Positions 15,165 through 23,195 of a stretch of 40,565 nucleotides of DNA are shown here, in pieces; the stretch's first letter is position 1, and each line of letters starts with the position of its first letter. The notes below the pieces were generated by a model. It ran no database searches. It saw nothing but the letters and a program-made list of their open reading frames with translations, and was not told the origin of the DNA. Location of the stretch: contig ONAB01000026.1 of NCBI GenBank assembly GCA_900315705.1, forward strand, positions 1 to 40,565, in the 5' to 3' direction. Position numbers and translations under genes: made by a program. Source of the DNA: an uncultured Bacteroidales bacterium (lineage in GTDB: Bacteria > Bacteroidota > Bacteroidia > Bacteroidales > WCHB1-69).

Positions 15165-16804
15165 CTTTCTCTGTGGTATTGGTTAGCTATCTCGTTCTGC
15201 CGTGCGGCATTCCGCTGCAGGTCGTCAACCCATAGGAGCACGTCGTCCCAACGATCCAGCCTGTTCGGAAGGGCGGGCAGATTGCCCGTGCTTGTGGTGG
15301 TGGCTGGCTTGTTGAAGCGGTACTGGAACTCCGCCTCCATGAGGTCTTCGGCGGTGTCGGTCACGGTGAGCGTGTCGGGGATGACGGCGATGGGGACGGC
15401 TCTGCCGCCGATGATGCGGTAGTTGTGGCGGCTGCGCATCGCGTCCGCCACCAGCTGGATTTCCCGCGCCGTCCTGTAGCCCGTGCGGGCGGTGTGGACG
15501 GTCGCCGTGTCGGTGATGTCCGCGCCGACAACGCCGTTCTTCACCGTGTCGCTGCCGTCCGTCTGCTCCTCCACGGCTGACGTGACCGTGGAGAGGCTCT
15601 CCAAAAGCCCGTAGCGGCTTTGCAGCAGGAACTCCTGCGCCCCGACGGGTTTGCGCCCGAGGACGTAGGTGCGTGTCCACTTCACCCCGGACTCGTTGCG
15701 GATGGAGACCGTGTAAGAGAGCATGCCTGAGGGGTCGAGCCCCAACGCCGCCACGGACAGCGGAAGCCGCACGATGTTGTAGTTGGCCACGGTGACCTGC
15801 CCCTGGTTGGCCGTGTGGATGCCGCTGTCTTTCATCCGCACGATGACCCCGACATTGAGCTGGCGGGAGTGCGAGGCGGATTCAAGGGTGTTGAAGAGCA
15901 GGAAATAGGCGTATTGCGAAAGTTCCGCGTAGGAGCGGACGGTAAGCCCCGTGGGGCTTCCGAAGTCGCGAATATCCGTGTATTCGGACAGCTTGGCGGC
16001 AGCTCCCATGTCGGTCTCCCAGTCGGCGAGGTTGAGCGCCTGGTGCGTGTCGTCGAGCCTGCCCGCCGACAGCATGGCCTCCTGCGAGTGTTTCAGAACC
16101 CCGACTTGGGGAATCTCCCCGGACACGTCCGAATAGGTGAGCCGGAACTTCAGTGTGGCGTACTGCAGCGGATAGGCGGCGAAGGTCTCCGAAAGGCTGG
16201 GGACATCAGCCGCCGTGAAGTAGGAGCGCAGGATGTCAAGGGGCAGCTCCGCGAGGTCGTCGGCGTCAAGGTGCAGGATCATGTCGGGGGTCTCCAGCGT
16301 CTGCACCGCGCCGCCGCTGTAGCGCGTGACCTCGAAGCGGGCGAATACGCCGTAGTTGGGGTGCAGCACCCGCGCCACACCCGACACCTGCTCCAACTGC
16401 TCGATGTTCCCGCTTCCGTTGCCGTCAACGGTCACCACCTCGCCGCCGTACTCCTTGGAGAGGAACGTGAGGGTGAGGTCGTCCGCCAACGTCACATCGT
16501 AGTGGCGGGAAATGGTGTAATGCTCGGCTATCTTGCTCTGAAGCTCCTTTTTCAGCATGGAAGCGTCGGTGTAGCCCGCTATCCTGTCCGCCCTGTCGCG
16601 TGCCTGGTACGGCGAGGTGATCTGGAAGTCAAGGACGGTGTCGCCGAAGCCGACCGTCAGCACGGAGGACGGCAGCGCGTTCACGCGCCACGCGCTCCGG
16701 CTCTTGCTTCCGGCGGTGGCGACGGGCGTGCCCTTCAGCAGGAAGCGCGGGCGGTTCCCTGCGAAGTCAAGGGGGTGCGGTTGTTCTCTTATCGTTACTG
16801 CCAT
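15161..16804 (-). CDS. Phage distal tail-like protein
   Basis: This 547-residue protein is encoded 3 bases after the tape measure stop, where tailed phages place the distal tail protein. It is beta-rich, with polar strands throughout and no membrane or enzymatic motif. The opening MAVTIREQPHPLDFAGNRPRF resembles a tail-protein N-terminus that contacts the tube. The segment QEFLLQSRYGLLESLSTV and the final helical tail (about 515-547) are the only other clear features. I infer a tail-tip role from position only. The gene is translationally coupled to the fibre gene downstream. Confidence 0.6.
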   Translation of the reverse strand: MAVTIREQPHPLDFAGNRPRFLLKGTPVATAGSKSRSAWRVNALPSSVLTVGFGDTVLDFQITSPYQARDRADRIAGYTDASMLKKELQSKIAEHYTISRHYDVTLADDLTLTFLSKEYGGEVVTVDGNGSGNIEQLEQVSGVARVLHPNYGVFARFEVTRYSGGAVQTLETPDMILHLDADDLAELPLDILRSYFTAADVPSLSETFAAYPLQYATLKFRLTYSDVSGEIPQVGVLKHSQEAMLSAGRLDDTHQALNLADWETDMGAAAKLSEYTDIRDFGSPTGLTVRSYAELSQYAYFLLFNTLESASHSRQLNVGVIVRMKDSGIHTANQGQVTVANYNIVRLPLSVAALGLDPSGMLSYTVSIRNESGVKWTRTYVLGRKPVGAQEFLLQSRYGLLESLSTVTSAVEEQTDGSDTVKNGVVGADITDTATVHTARTGYRTAREIQLVADAMRSRHNYRIIGGRAVPIAVIPDTLTVTDTAEDLMEAEFQYRFNKPATTTSTGNLPALPNRLDRWDDVLLWVDDLQRNAARQNEIANQYHRER

Positions 16805-16807
16805 TGC

Positions 16808-19800
16808 CTACTGTTTTAGCGAAGCCGCCCTGCGGAGGAAGCTCTCCTGCTGCTCGAACTCAAGCTGGAGTTCCCGGCTGATGACCGCCTGCCTGTTCTT
16901 CGGGTCGCTCATGTACTGGCGCAGCGCGGTCACTTCCTCAAGCATCCTCACCATCGTCCCGTCATCCGCCTGCGCGGTGTGGTAGTGGTTGCTGGTGACG
17001 GCTCTCTCTGTTCTTTCGGGGGCAAATGTACGGCTTATGGAGGTGGCGGCTTGGGACACCGTGCGGCTGTCGGGAACGGCCATCTCAAGGTGTCGCAGGG
17101 GTGCTTTGTTACCCTTGCGCCACTCCTCAAGGGCTTCAATGACGGGCTTCGTTTCCGGATTCTCCACAATCTCGTTTGAGGCTATCCACTCCCTGCCCCT
17201 TTCGCCAGCCACGATGTTCTTCTCCCGCTCGATATAGCCGCCCTTGGCGTAGGGTTCCGGCTGCGAGGCAATGGCGGCGACCTGCACGCCCGTGGCGGCG
17301 AGGGAGAGAGCCATGGAGATGAGCCCCCACGGGAAGCCGCCGCCGTTCTCGAAGCTCTTCACGGCGGCCACGATGCCGGAGATTATGGCCTCCGCGATGG
17401 CCGCTTTCTTCTCCCTGCGGAACTGCTCTATTTCCAGCTGCTTCTCCTTGGCGTCGCGCTCCTTGTCCAGCTGTTCCACCTGCGCGTTGTAGTATTCCTG
17501 CGAGATGATGCCCTGCTCCAGCTGCCAATCCAGCTTCTTTTTGCGCTCGTCATAGCCCTTCCTGTACTCGTTGAGGGCGGCTTTCTCCTTGTTGCTCTGA
17601 AGCTGATTGATGGACTCGAAGAGCTGCATGGCGGTGTTGGCGAAGTCCTGGATCACGTCGGCGATGTCCGACAGGTTCTTCTCCCAATCCTTCTTGAAGT
17701 TCTTCCAGTCTATCTCAAGGAGTTTGCCGATGCCCGTGGTGGCCTTGCCCTTTTTGGCCGACTTCCCTATCGCGGCGGTTTCCTCGTCCATCTTCTGCTT
17801 GAGGGCTTTTATCTGCTCCTCAAGCTGCCGGATGCGGTCTTGGTTCTCCTGCTCGCCCAATGCCTTGAGCTTGGCGATGGCGGACTGGGCGGCGGAGATT
17901 TTCGCCTGGTACTCCTTTTTCACCGCCGCGATGCGCTTTTCGGTCTCCGTCATCAGCGCTTCGGTGATGTCGGCCTCGGCACGCCGCACGATGGAGAGTT
18001 CCTCCTGCGCTTCGAGGGCTACGGCCTGCCGCTTCTGCTCCAGCAGGTCTTCAAGCAATCTCAGTTCGTCTTCGTTGAGGCCTGTCCCCGTTTCGGGGTT
18101 GTACTCCTCTTTTGCCTTGCTCTCGTAATATGCAATGCTCTTGTCAATCTCGGCGATGGTGGAACGCCATTTCTGCTCCACCTGCAGCAGTTCCGTGGAA
18201 TAGGTGTCGGTGAGGCTTTGGTTGAGCTTCTCCTTTATGGTCTGGAACTGCTCGCACAGCTTGTCGTACTGCTGCGTGACCTTCTTCATCTGTTCGGCAC
18301 GGGCGGCGCGGTCAATCTCTTCGATGGCGTTAGCCATATATTTTCTCACTTCATCGGCGAGGTCTTTGGCCGCCTGCCCCTTGCTGTTGGTGAAAGCCTC
18401 GATGCGCTCCACGAGGTCGCCGTACTCCTGCCGGATTTTCTCCTTGTCGGCGGCTACCTTGTCCAAACCGATGAGTTCGTCCTTTTGGAAGAGTTTCTTC
18501 ACCTCCTTTTGGAGGTTCTCCCATTCGGTCAGCTTCTTCTTGGAGACCTCTTCGGCGGTCTCGCCGCCTGTGCCGCCGCCACCGTCGCCGCTGGTCTCGC
18601 CCTCAATGTCGGCGATGACAGCGTCCAGCTGGTCGCCGATCCACGGGGCGAGGTTCTGTTTCACCTTCTCAATCTTGGCCTGCTCCTCCTGCACAATCTT
18701 GGTGACGTTGCGGATCCAGAACTCCTCCTTGTCGTTCAGCTTCCTGTCCTTGAGCAGGTAGCGGTTAAGGTTGCGGATGATGCCTTCGGCGTTCATGCCG
18801 CCCTCCGCCAGTTCCACCGCCTTGCCGCCGATTTCCGGCGAGAGGTGCTTGAGCGAGGTGCCGAGTCTGTCCATCTCCTTTTTCATCACCTCCGTTATCT
18901 GCTCCTGCTGGATGTCAAGGGCTATCTTGCGCTTCATGGCGGTGATGACCTTGTTGTAGGCCTGCTCGATGTCAAGGATGTTGCCCTTCTCGTCCAGCTG
19001 GTCCTGGAGAATGGTCGGGTAATTCTCTATGATTTTCTTCTGTACCTTGTTGTACTCGTCCGTCCCTTTTCGCAGTTCGCGCAATGCCCCGAAGAGCCTG
19101 TCTGCTTCCGCTTTCTGCTCTGCGGTGCGCTCGTGGAAGTCCTTCATGGCTTTCTGCGCCGCCGTGGTGCGGGTGGCCAGCTTGTAGATGGCCGTGCCAG
19201 CCGCTACGATGGCGGTGGCGAGCGCGACCCACGGCACGGCGTTGGTCGAGGCGTTCATTTTCCTGACCGCTGCCGCCGCCCTTTCGGTGTTGCCCGCCAT
19301 CTTCGCTTGCGCTGCGGCCACGGCATAAACCGCCGTCTTGTAGGCGGCTTTGATGACCACTCCGGCTTTCTCCGCCGCCGTGAGCAGCAGCAGACGCGTT
19401 TTCAGCAGCGTGACCTTGGCAATGTAGAGAGTCAAAGGGGCGATTATGGCCAGCACCACACCCTTGTTCTTGCTGATCCAAGTTGTTGCGCTTGATATGG
19501 CCTTGATGCCCGCCGTGCTGGTCTTGGTCAGCTTCAGCAGTATCGGGTAGAGCTTTTGTCCCAGTTCGAGGCGGGTATCCTGGAACTTCTTGCGGGCTTT
19601 CTCCAAGCTGGCCTGCATGTTGTTGTTCTTGACGGAGAACTCCTCGTAGCAGGACACGCCCTCCAGCATGGCTCTGTTGGCCACCTGCTGCGCGGCCTCC
19701 ACCTTGTCGAGGCTGTTGGCCATTGACGATATGGCGGCGGCGGCGCGTGCGCCGTCCAGTCCCAAGTCTTGGAAGATGGGCAGCAGCTTGTCGAAGCCGC

Positions 19801-20788
19801 CCGCACCGGAGAATCCCTTGAGCACTTTCTTCAGTGCCTCGTTCATGTCGGTCTCTATGAGCTGCTTGAACTTGCCGAGTTCCATTCCGGCAATCTTGGC
19901 GAACTCTGCGGGCTTGGATATGACTTTTTGGATGAGCTTTTGGAAAGCGGTGGCGGACATCTCCACCTTCTGCATGTCCTGGTCCAACGCGGAGGCGAAG
20001 CCGAGGATTTGGTCGGCGGCGAGTCCGGCTTGGACGGCGACGCCGCCGAGCCGCCCCGTGAAGTTGACCATGTACTGCTCGTTGGCGGTGCTGGTCTTGC
20101 CCAGCTCGTTGACGGCGGAACCAAGCGAAAGGAGTTGCTCTTTGAGCGACTTGTCCTTGAGCATGTCGGTGGACTTCTTATAGACGTCCACCATCTTGCC
20201 GATGGCCAGTGTTGCGTCATCACCAAGCACGTCCCCCATGGAGACGTTGATGATGTCCGCCGCCTCTACGAACTGCTGCACCAGCTCCTTTGAGGAGATG
20301 CCCAGCTTGCCCGCGATGTAGGCGAGGTTGTTGAGCTGCTCGCGGCTGGTGCGGGTGTCCAGGTTCTTGAAGCTCTCGTTGAGTTCCTCCACCTGCTCGC
20401 GGGTCAGTCCCGTGGTCTTGATGACGTCGGAATATACATCGTCCATGGCGGCGAGGTCGGTGGCCACCTGCTTGAGGGTGGAGGTCACGTTGTCGAGGGA
20501 AGAGAGGATCTGCGTCAGGCCTCCGATGCCCGTACCGAACTGCAGCACCTTGTTGTACATTTCACTCCACGCAGAGGCGGCGGAGCCGATGTTCTGCGCG
20601 TGCTCCTTGAGGTACTGGCGCAGTTCGCGGATTTTCTTGGCGTGGGCGATGTACTCGTCAGAACCGATGACCATGCGGTTCTGCTCGTTCACGAGCTTGT
20701 TCATTTCCGCCCGTATCTGCTTGACGGAGGCCTCCACCTCCTTGCCGTTGATGTAGATGGTTACCCTGCGGGTACTGCTCTTTGCCAT
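16808..20788 (-). CDS. Phage tail tape measure protein
   Basis: A 1,326-residue protein with the classic tape-measure layout. An N-terminal TIGR01760-like core (about 60-400) reads LAAMDDVYSDVIKTTGLTREQ and ELVQQFVEAADIINVS. Hydrophobic stretches follow at about 435-460 and 490-560, then long coiled coils (about 740-1,120), a Gly/Ala-rich hydrophobic patch (about 1,165-1,205), and a C-terminal segment with YAKGGYIER. Tape measures set tail length and are threaded in the tail tube. It has its own -7-like element (CATCTTTG, 20,805-20,812) directly after the foreign block, so it may be expressed although the operon is split upstream. The length predicts a long flexible tail if the usual length rule holds. 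Confidence 0.93.
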   Translation of the reverse strand: MAKSSTRRVTIYINGKEVEASVKQIRAEMNKLVNEQNRMVIGSDEYIAHAKKIRELRQYLKEHAQNIGSAASAWSEMYNKVLQFGTGIGGLTQILSSLDNVTSTLKQVATDLAAMDDVYSDVIKTTGLTREQVEELNESFKNLDTRTSREQLNNLAYIAGKLGISSKELVQQFVEAADIINVSMGDVLGDDATLAIGKMVDVYKKSTDMLKDKSLKEQLLSLGSAVNELGKTSTANEQYMVNFTGRLGGVAVQAGLAADQILGFASALDQDMQKVEMSATAFQKLIQKVISKPAEFAKIAGMELGKFKQLIETDMNEALKKVLKGFSGAGGFDKLLPIFQDLGLDGARAAAAISSMANSLDKVEAAQQVANRAMLEGVSCYEEFSVKNNNMQASLEKARKKFQDTRLELGQKLYPILLKLTKTSTAGIKAISSATTWISKNKGVVLAIIAPLTLYIAKVTLLKTRLLLLTAAEKAGVVIKAAYKTAVYAVAAAQAKMAGNTERAAAAVRKMNASTNAVPWVALATAIVAAGTAIYKLATRTTAAQKAMKDFHERTAEQKAEADRLFGALRELRKGTDEYNKVQKKIIENYPTILQDQLDEKGNILDIEQAYNKVITAMKRKIALDIQQEQITEVMKKEMDRLGTSLKHLSPEIGGKAVELAEGGMNAEGIIRNLNRYLLKDRKLNDKEEFWIRNVTKIVQEEQAKIEKVKQNLAPWIGDQLDAVIADIEGETSGDGGGGTGGETAEEVSKKKLTEWENLQKEVKKLFQKDELIGLDKVAADKEKIRQEYGDLVERIEAFTNSKGQAAKDLADEVRKYMANAIEEIDRAARAEQMKKVTQQYDKLCEQFQTIKEKLNQSLTDTYSTELLQVEQKWRSTIAEIDKSIAYYESKAKEEYNPETGTGLNEDELRLLEDLLEQKRQAVALEAQEELSIVRRAEADITEALMTETEKRIAAVKKEYQAKISAAQSAIAKLKALGEQENQDRIRQLEEQIKALKQKMDEETAAIGKSAKKGKATTGIGKLLEIDWKNFKKDWEKNLSDIADVIQDFANTAMQLFESINQLQSNKEKAALNEYRKGYDERKKKLDWQLEQGIISQEYYNAQVEQLDKERDAKEKQLEIEQFRREKKAAIAEAIISGIVAAVKSFENGGGFPWGLISMALSLAATGVQVAAIASQPEPYAKGGYIEREKNIVAGERGREWIASNEIVENPETKPVIEALEEWRKGNKAPLRHLEMAVPDSRTVSQAATSISRTFAPERTERAVTSNHYHTAQADDGTMVRMLEEVTALRQYMSDPKNRQAVISRELQLEFEQQESFLRRAASLKQ

Positions 20789-20804
20789 AAACGTTAAGTT
20801 TTGG

Positions 20805-20812
20805 CAAAGATG
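20805..20812 (-). promoter_or_regulatory. -7-like element and conserved leader before the tape measure
   Basis: The minus strand reads CATCTTTG, then GCCAAAACTTAACGTTT and the ATG at 20,788. The same leader, with TATCTTTG, precedes the first late gene at 35,941. It is one mismatch from the TAnnTTTG consensus. Confidence 0.5.
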
Positions 20813-20825
20813 CTTTAAACGTCCG

Positions 20826-20966
20826 TCACATTTTGGGACGGTTACGGGAAAACGCAGTCGTTGGCTTTGACTGCGTTTTTGTCTTCCTTAATACCGCGAC
20901 AACGATAGGAATGGTTACGAGCGGCTTGCCGCGAAGTTTGAATGGATAGCGTGCCCGGTCGCCCAC
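20826..20966 (-). pseudogene. Remnant of a phage tail gene cut by the cargo block
   Basis: A GC-rich open stretch between the AT-rich cargo and the tape measure reads VGDRARYPFKLRGKPLVTIP and continues IVVAVLRKTKT before ending at a TGA at 20,826-20,828. It has no start codon of its own, since the frame closes upstream at about 20,979 in cargo-like DNA. The pattern of a short strand, RG-x-PLVTIP, then VL-KTKT is reminiscent of the DUF6046 type of Bacteroidetes tail proteins, but I could not confirm this. It sits where a major tail or tube gene should lie, between the tail-completion gene and the tape measure. A terminator hairpin now occupies its 3' half. Confidence 0.45.
20849..20883. terminator. 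Bidirectional terminator ending the RiPP operon
   Basis: AAAACGCAGTC (20,849-20,859) pairs perfectly with GACTGCGTTTT (20,869-20,879) around a 9-base loop. There are T tracts on both strands. It would end leftward transcripts from the ABC exporter gene (stop at 21,012). Confidence 0.8.
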
Positions 20967-21011
20967 CTCTAAAACATATTAAATAAATAAGTCTCTTGCA
21001 TAGAAAAAGGT

Positions 21012-23195
21012 TTATTTTCCTAATTCCAACTGGTCTTTTACTAATGTAAAATATTTCCCTTTTAACTTTGTTAGTTGAGCATGCGTGCCTTGTTCTACAA
21101 TTGTTCCTCTGTCAAGAACAACAATATTATCTGCCTTTTTTACTGTACTTAATCGATGAGCTATTATCACAACTGTTTTTCCTTCAAAATAATTGTTCAG
21201 ATTCTCCATTATCTTTCTTTCATTTTTAGCATCTAAAGAATTAGTTGCCTCATCAAAGAACAGATATTCTGGATTTTTATAAATAGCTCTTGCTATTAAT
21301 ATGCGTTGTCTCTGCCCTCCGCTTATGGGTAGTCCCGTTTCTCCGATTTTTGTATCCAAACCCATGGGCATTGAGCTGATGAAATCCCGCAGGCAAGACA
21401 GCTTTATGGCTTGCTCAAGGAGGTTCTGATTGATATTCTTTTCGTCTAACGTGATATTTTGTTTGATGCTTCCGCTGAATATGTAGCCGTTTTGCATAAC
21501 CACCCCGCAGTGACGTCGCCAATCGTCGCAACTTATTCGGGAAATATCATGATTACCTATGAGCAGTTCCCCTTTTGTTGGTAAATAAAAACCCATCAAT
21601 AGTTTCAGTAAGGTTGTCTTACCGCTTCCACTAACGCCAACAATAGCTGTAACTTGTTGTTTATTGATTTTCAAATTGATGTCATTGAGGACATTGCGAC
21701 TGTTCGTTCCGGGATATTTGAAATCTACATGTTCGAAATAGATGTTAGCTTGTAGTGATTCCTTTGAAATAGGTTCTTTGTCTCCGTCGTTCTCTTTGGG
21801 ATGCCCTGTTACCTCTTGAACTCGATTGTTTGAAAGTTTTGCATATTGAGCTTGTCTTGAAAATTTCAACAATTGATTAATAGGACTCGTAATCTGTCCT
21901 AAAAGGAAACTTATGGTCATCATTGTCCCGATAGTCATTTGATCATTGACAACCAAAAAGGCGCAGATCCCTGTGACAAACAAATTCATGACATTGTCAA
22001 TAAACCCTATTCCTTCTGAAAAAAATGTTTCAAGAAAAAAAGATTTGAGTTGATATTTGTTGATTTTTTCTTGAAAGGCAGTCCAATCTCGTATTCGAAC
22101 CTCTTGAGAATTATTGATTTTAATATCAGGCATCCCCATAATTGTTTCATAAATTGAATTTCTACGGGAGGATTCGAATGAAAATAGAGAATAGTCAATC
22201 TGTCTTCTTTTTTGTGAAAACAACAACGTATAAAGCAATGACAGCGTGGTCCCACATACAAAGATAAGGAACACCATTGGATTGAAGTAGATGAGAATAG
22301 AACTGAAAACCAATAGATTAAGAAATGTTAGTATCACACCACCTAATAAATCTACAATCAGGTTGTTTACCCTCTCCTGATCACTTATTCTTTGTATCAA
22401 ATCGGAACTGAAGCGTGTCTCAAAATAACTGATAGGCAAATCCACAATTTTTTTAAGGTATTTTGCAATAAGATTTGTTCCGAATGAAAAACCTGTTTTT
22501 AACAAAACAACCTTTGAAATGCTATTTGTAATGATAAAACCCACGTTGAAAAGCAATTGCGACATCAGCAATAACCATATCAAAGGGATATCCTTATTCA
22601 GTATGCCGTCATCAATTGTCTTTTTGAACAGCAACGGCATAATCCAAGTTATCGCCATGGATAGCAAAGTCAAAATCGAGATAATTGAGAAATGCTTCTT
22701 GTACAGATAAAAGATACGCCATGTGAGTTTCCGTAGAGGATGGTCCTTCGTCTTATCTGCATCTGGATTTTTAGTCTTGAAGGTGTCATCTGGCTCAACC
22801 AATATACAGACGATGCTATCATTGATGAACATTTTCTCTATAATTTCATTTTGCGAAAGACTTATTCTTCCGTCATCTGGGTCAATAATATGGAATCGTC
22901 TTTTCCTATCAATTTTTTCCAGAACCACAAAGTGGCCGGAATTAAAATAAAGGATGGCAGGGAGAGGTATCCTATAGATGTCATTGAGAGATATGCTGAC
23001 AGCAACACTCCTCAACCCGATTTCAGTACATATAGTAGAAATATCGCTGATTGTACAACCAATTCGCGATATTTCGCAAAATGATTTCAATGTTTGCAAT
23101 GAATATCTCCTCCCATAGAAGTGTGCAATCATCTGCACACAAGTCGGCCCACAGTCATTGCACTCCAACTGATGATAAACAGGAACCCTTCTCAT
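21012..23195 (-). CDS. Peptidase-containing ABC transporter (C39), double-glycine peptide exporter
   Basis: A 727-residue PCAT that cuts a leader after Gly-Gly and exports the core peptide across the inner membrane. The C39 domain (about 1-130) keeps Gln9, Cys15 (NDCGPTC), His88 (SGHFVVLE) and Asp105, so it should be active. Transmembrane helices span about 165-440. The nucleotide-binding domain has Walker A GVSGSGKTT (about 520-527), signature ISGGQRQR, Walker B YLFFDEATNSLD and H-loop AHRLST. Its start overlaps the barrel gene stop as TAATG, so translation is coupled. The double-glycine precursor encoded at 26,983-27,234 is its obvious substrate. No HlyD-type adaptor gene is next to it, which is unusual for two-membrane export. 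Confidence 0.95.
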   Translation of the reverse strand: MRRVPVYHQLECNDCGPTCVQMIAHFYGRRYSLQTLKSFCEISRIGCTISDISTICTEIGLRSVAVSISLNDIYRIPLPAILYFNSGHFVVLEKIDRKRRFHIIDPDDGRISLSQNEIIEKMFINDSIVCILVEPDDTFKTKNPDADKTKDHPLRKLTWRIFYLYKKHFSIISILTLLSMAITWIMPLLFKKTIDDGILNKDIPLIWLLLMSQLLFNVGFIITNSISKVVLLKTGFSFGTNLIAKYLKKIVDLPISYFETRFSSDLIQRISDQERVNNLIVDLLGGVILTFLNLLVFSSILIYFNPMVFLIFVCGTTLSLLYTLLFSQKRRQIDYSLFSFESSRRNSIYETIMGMPDIKINNSQEVRIRDWTAFQEKINKYQLKSFFLETFFSEGIGFIDNVMNLFVTGICAFLVVNDQMTIGTMMTISFLLGQITSPINQLLKFSRQAQYAKLSNNRVQEVTGHPKENDGDKEPISKESLQANIYFEHVDFKYPGTNSRNVLNDINLKINKQQVTAIVGVSGSGKTTLLKLLMGFYLPTKGELLIGNHDISRISCDDWRRHCGVVMQNGYIFSGSIKQNITLDEKNINQNLLEQAIKLSCLRDFISSMPMGLDTKIGETGLPISGGQRQRILIARAIYKNPEYLFFDEATNSLDAKNERKIMENLNNYFEGKTVVIIAHRLSTVKKADNIVVLDRGTIVEQGTHAQLTKLKGKYFTLVKDQLELGK

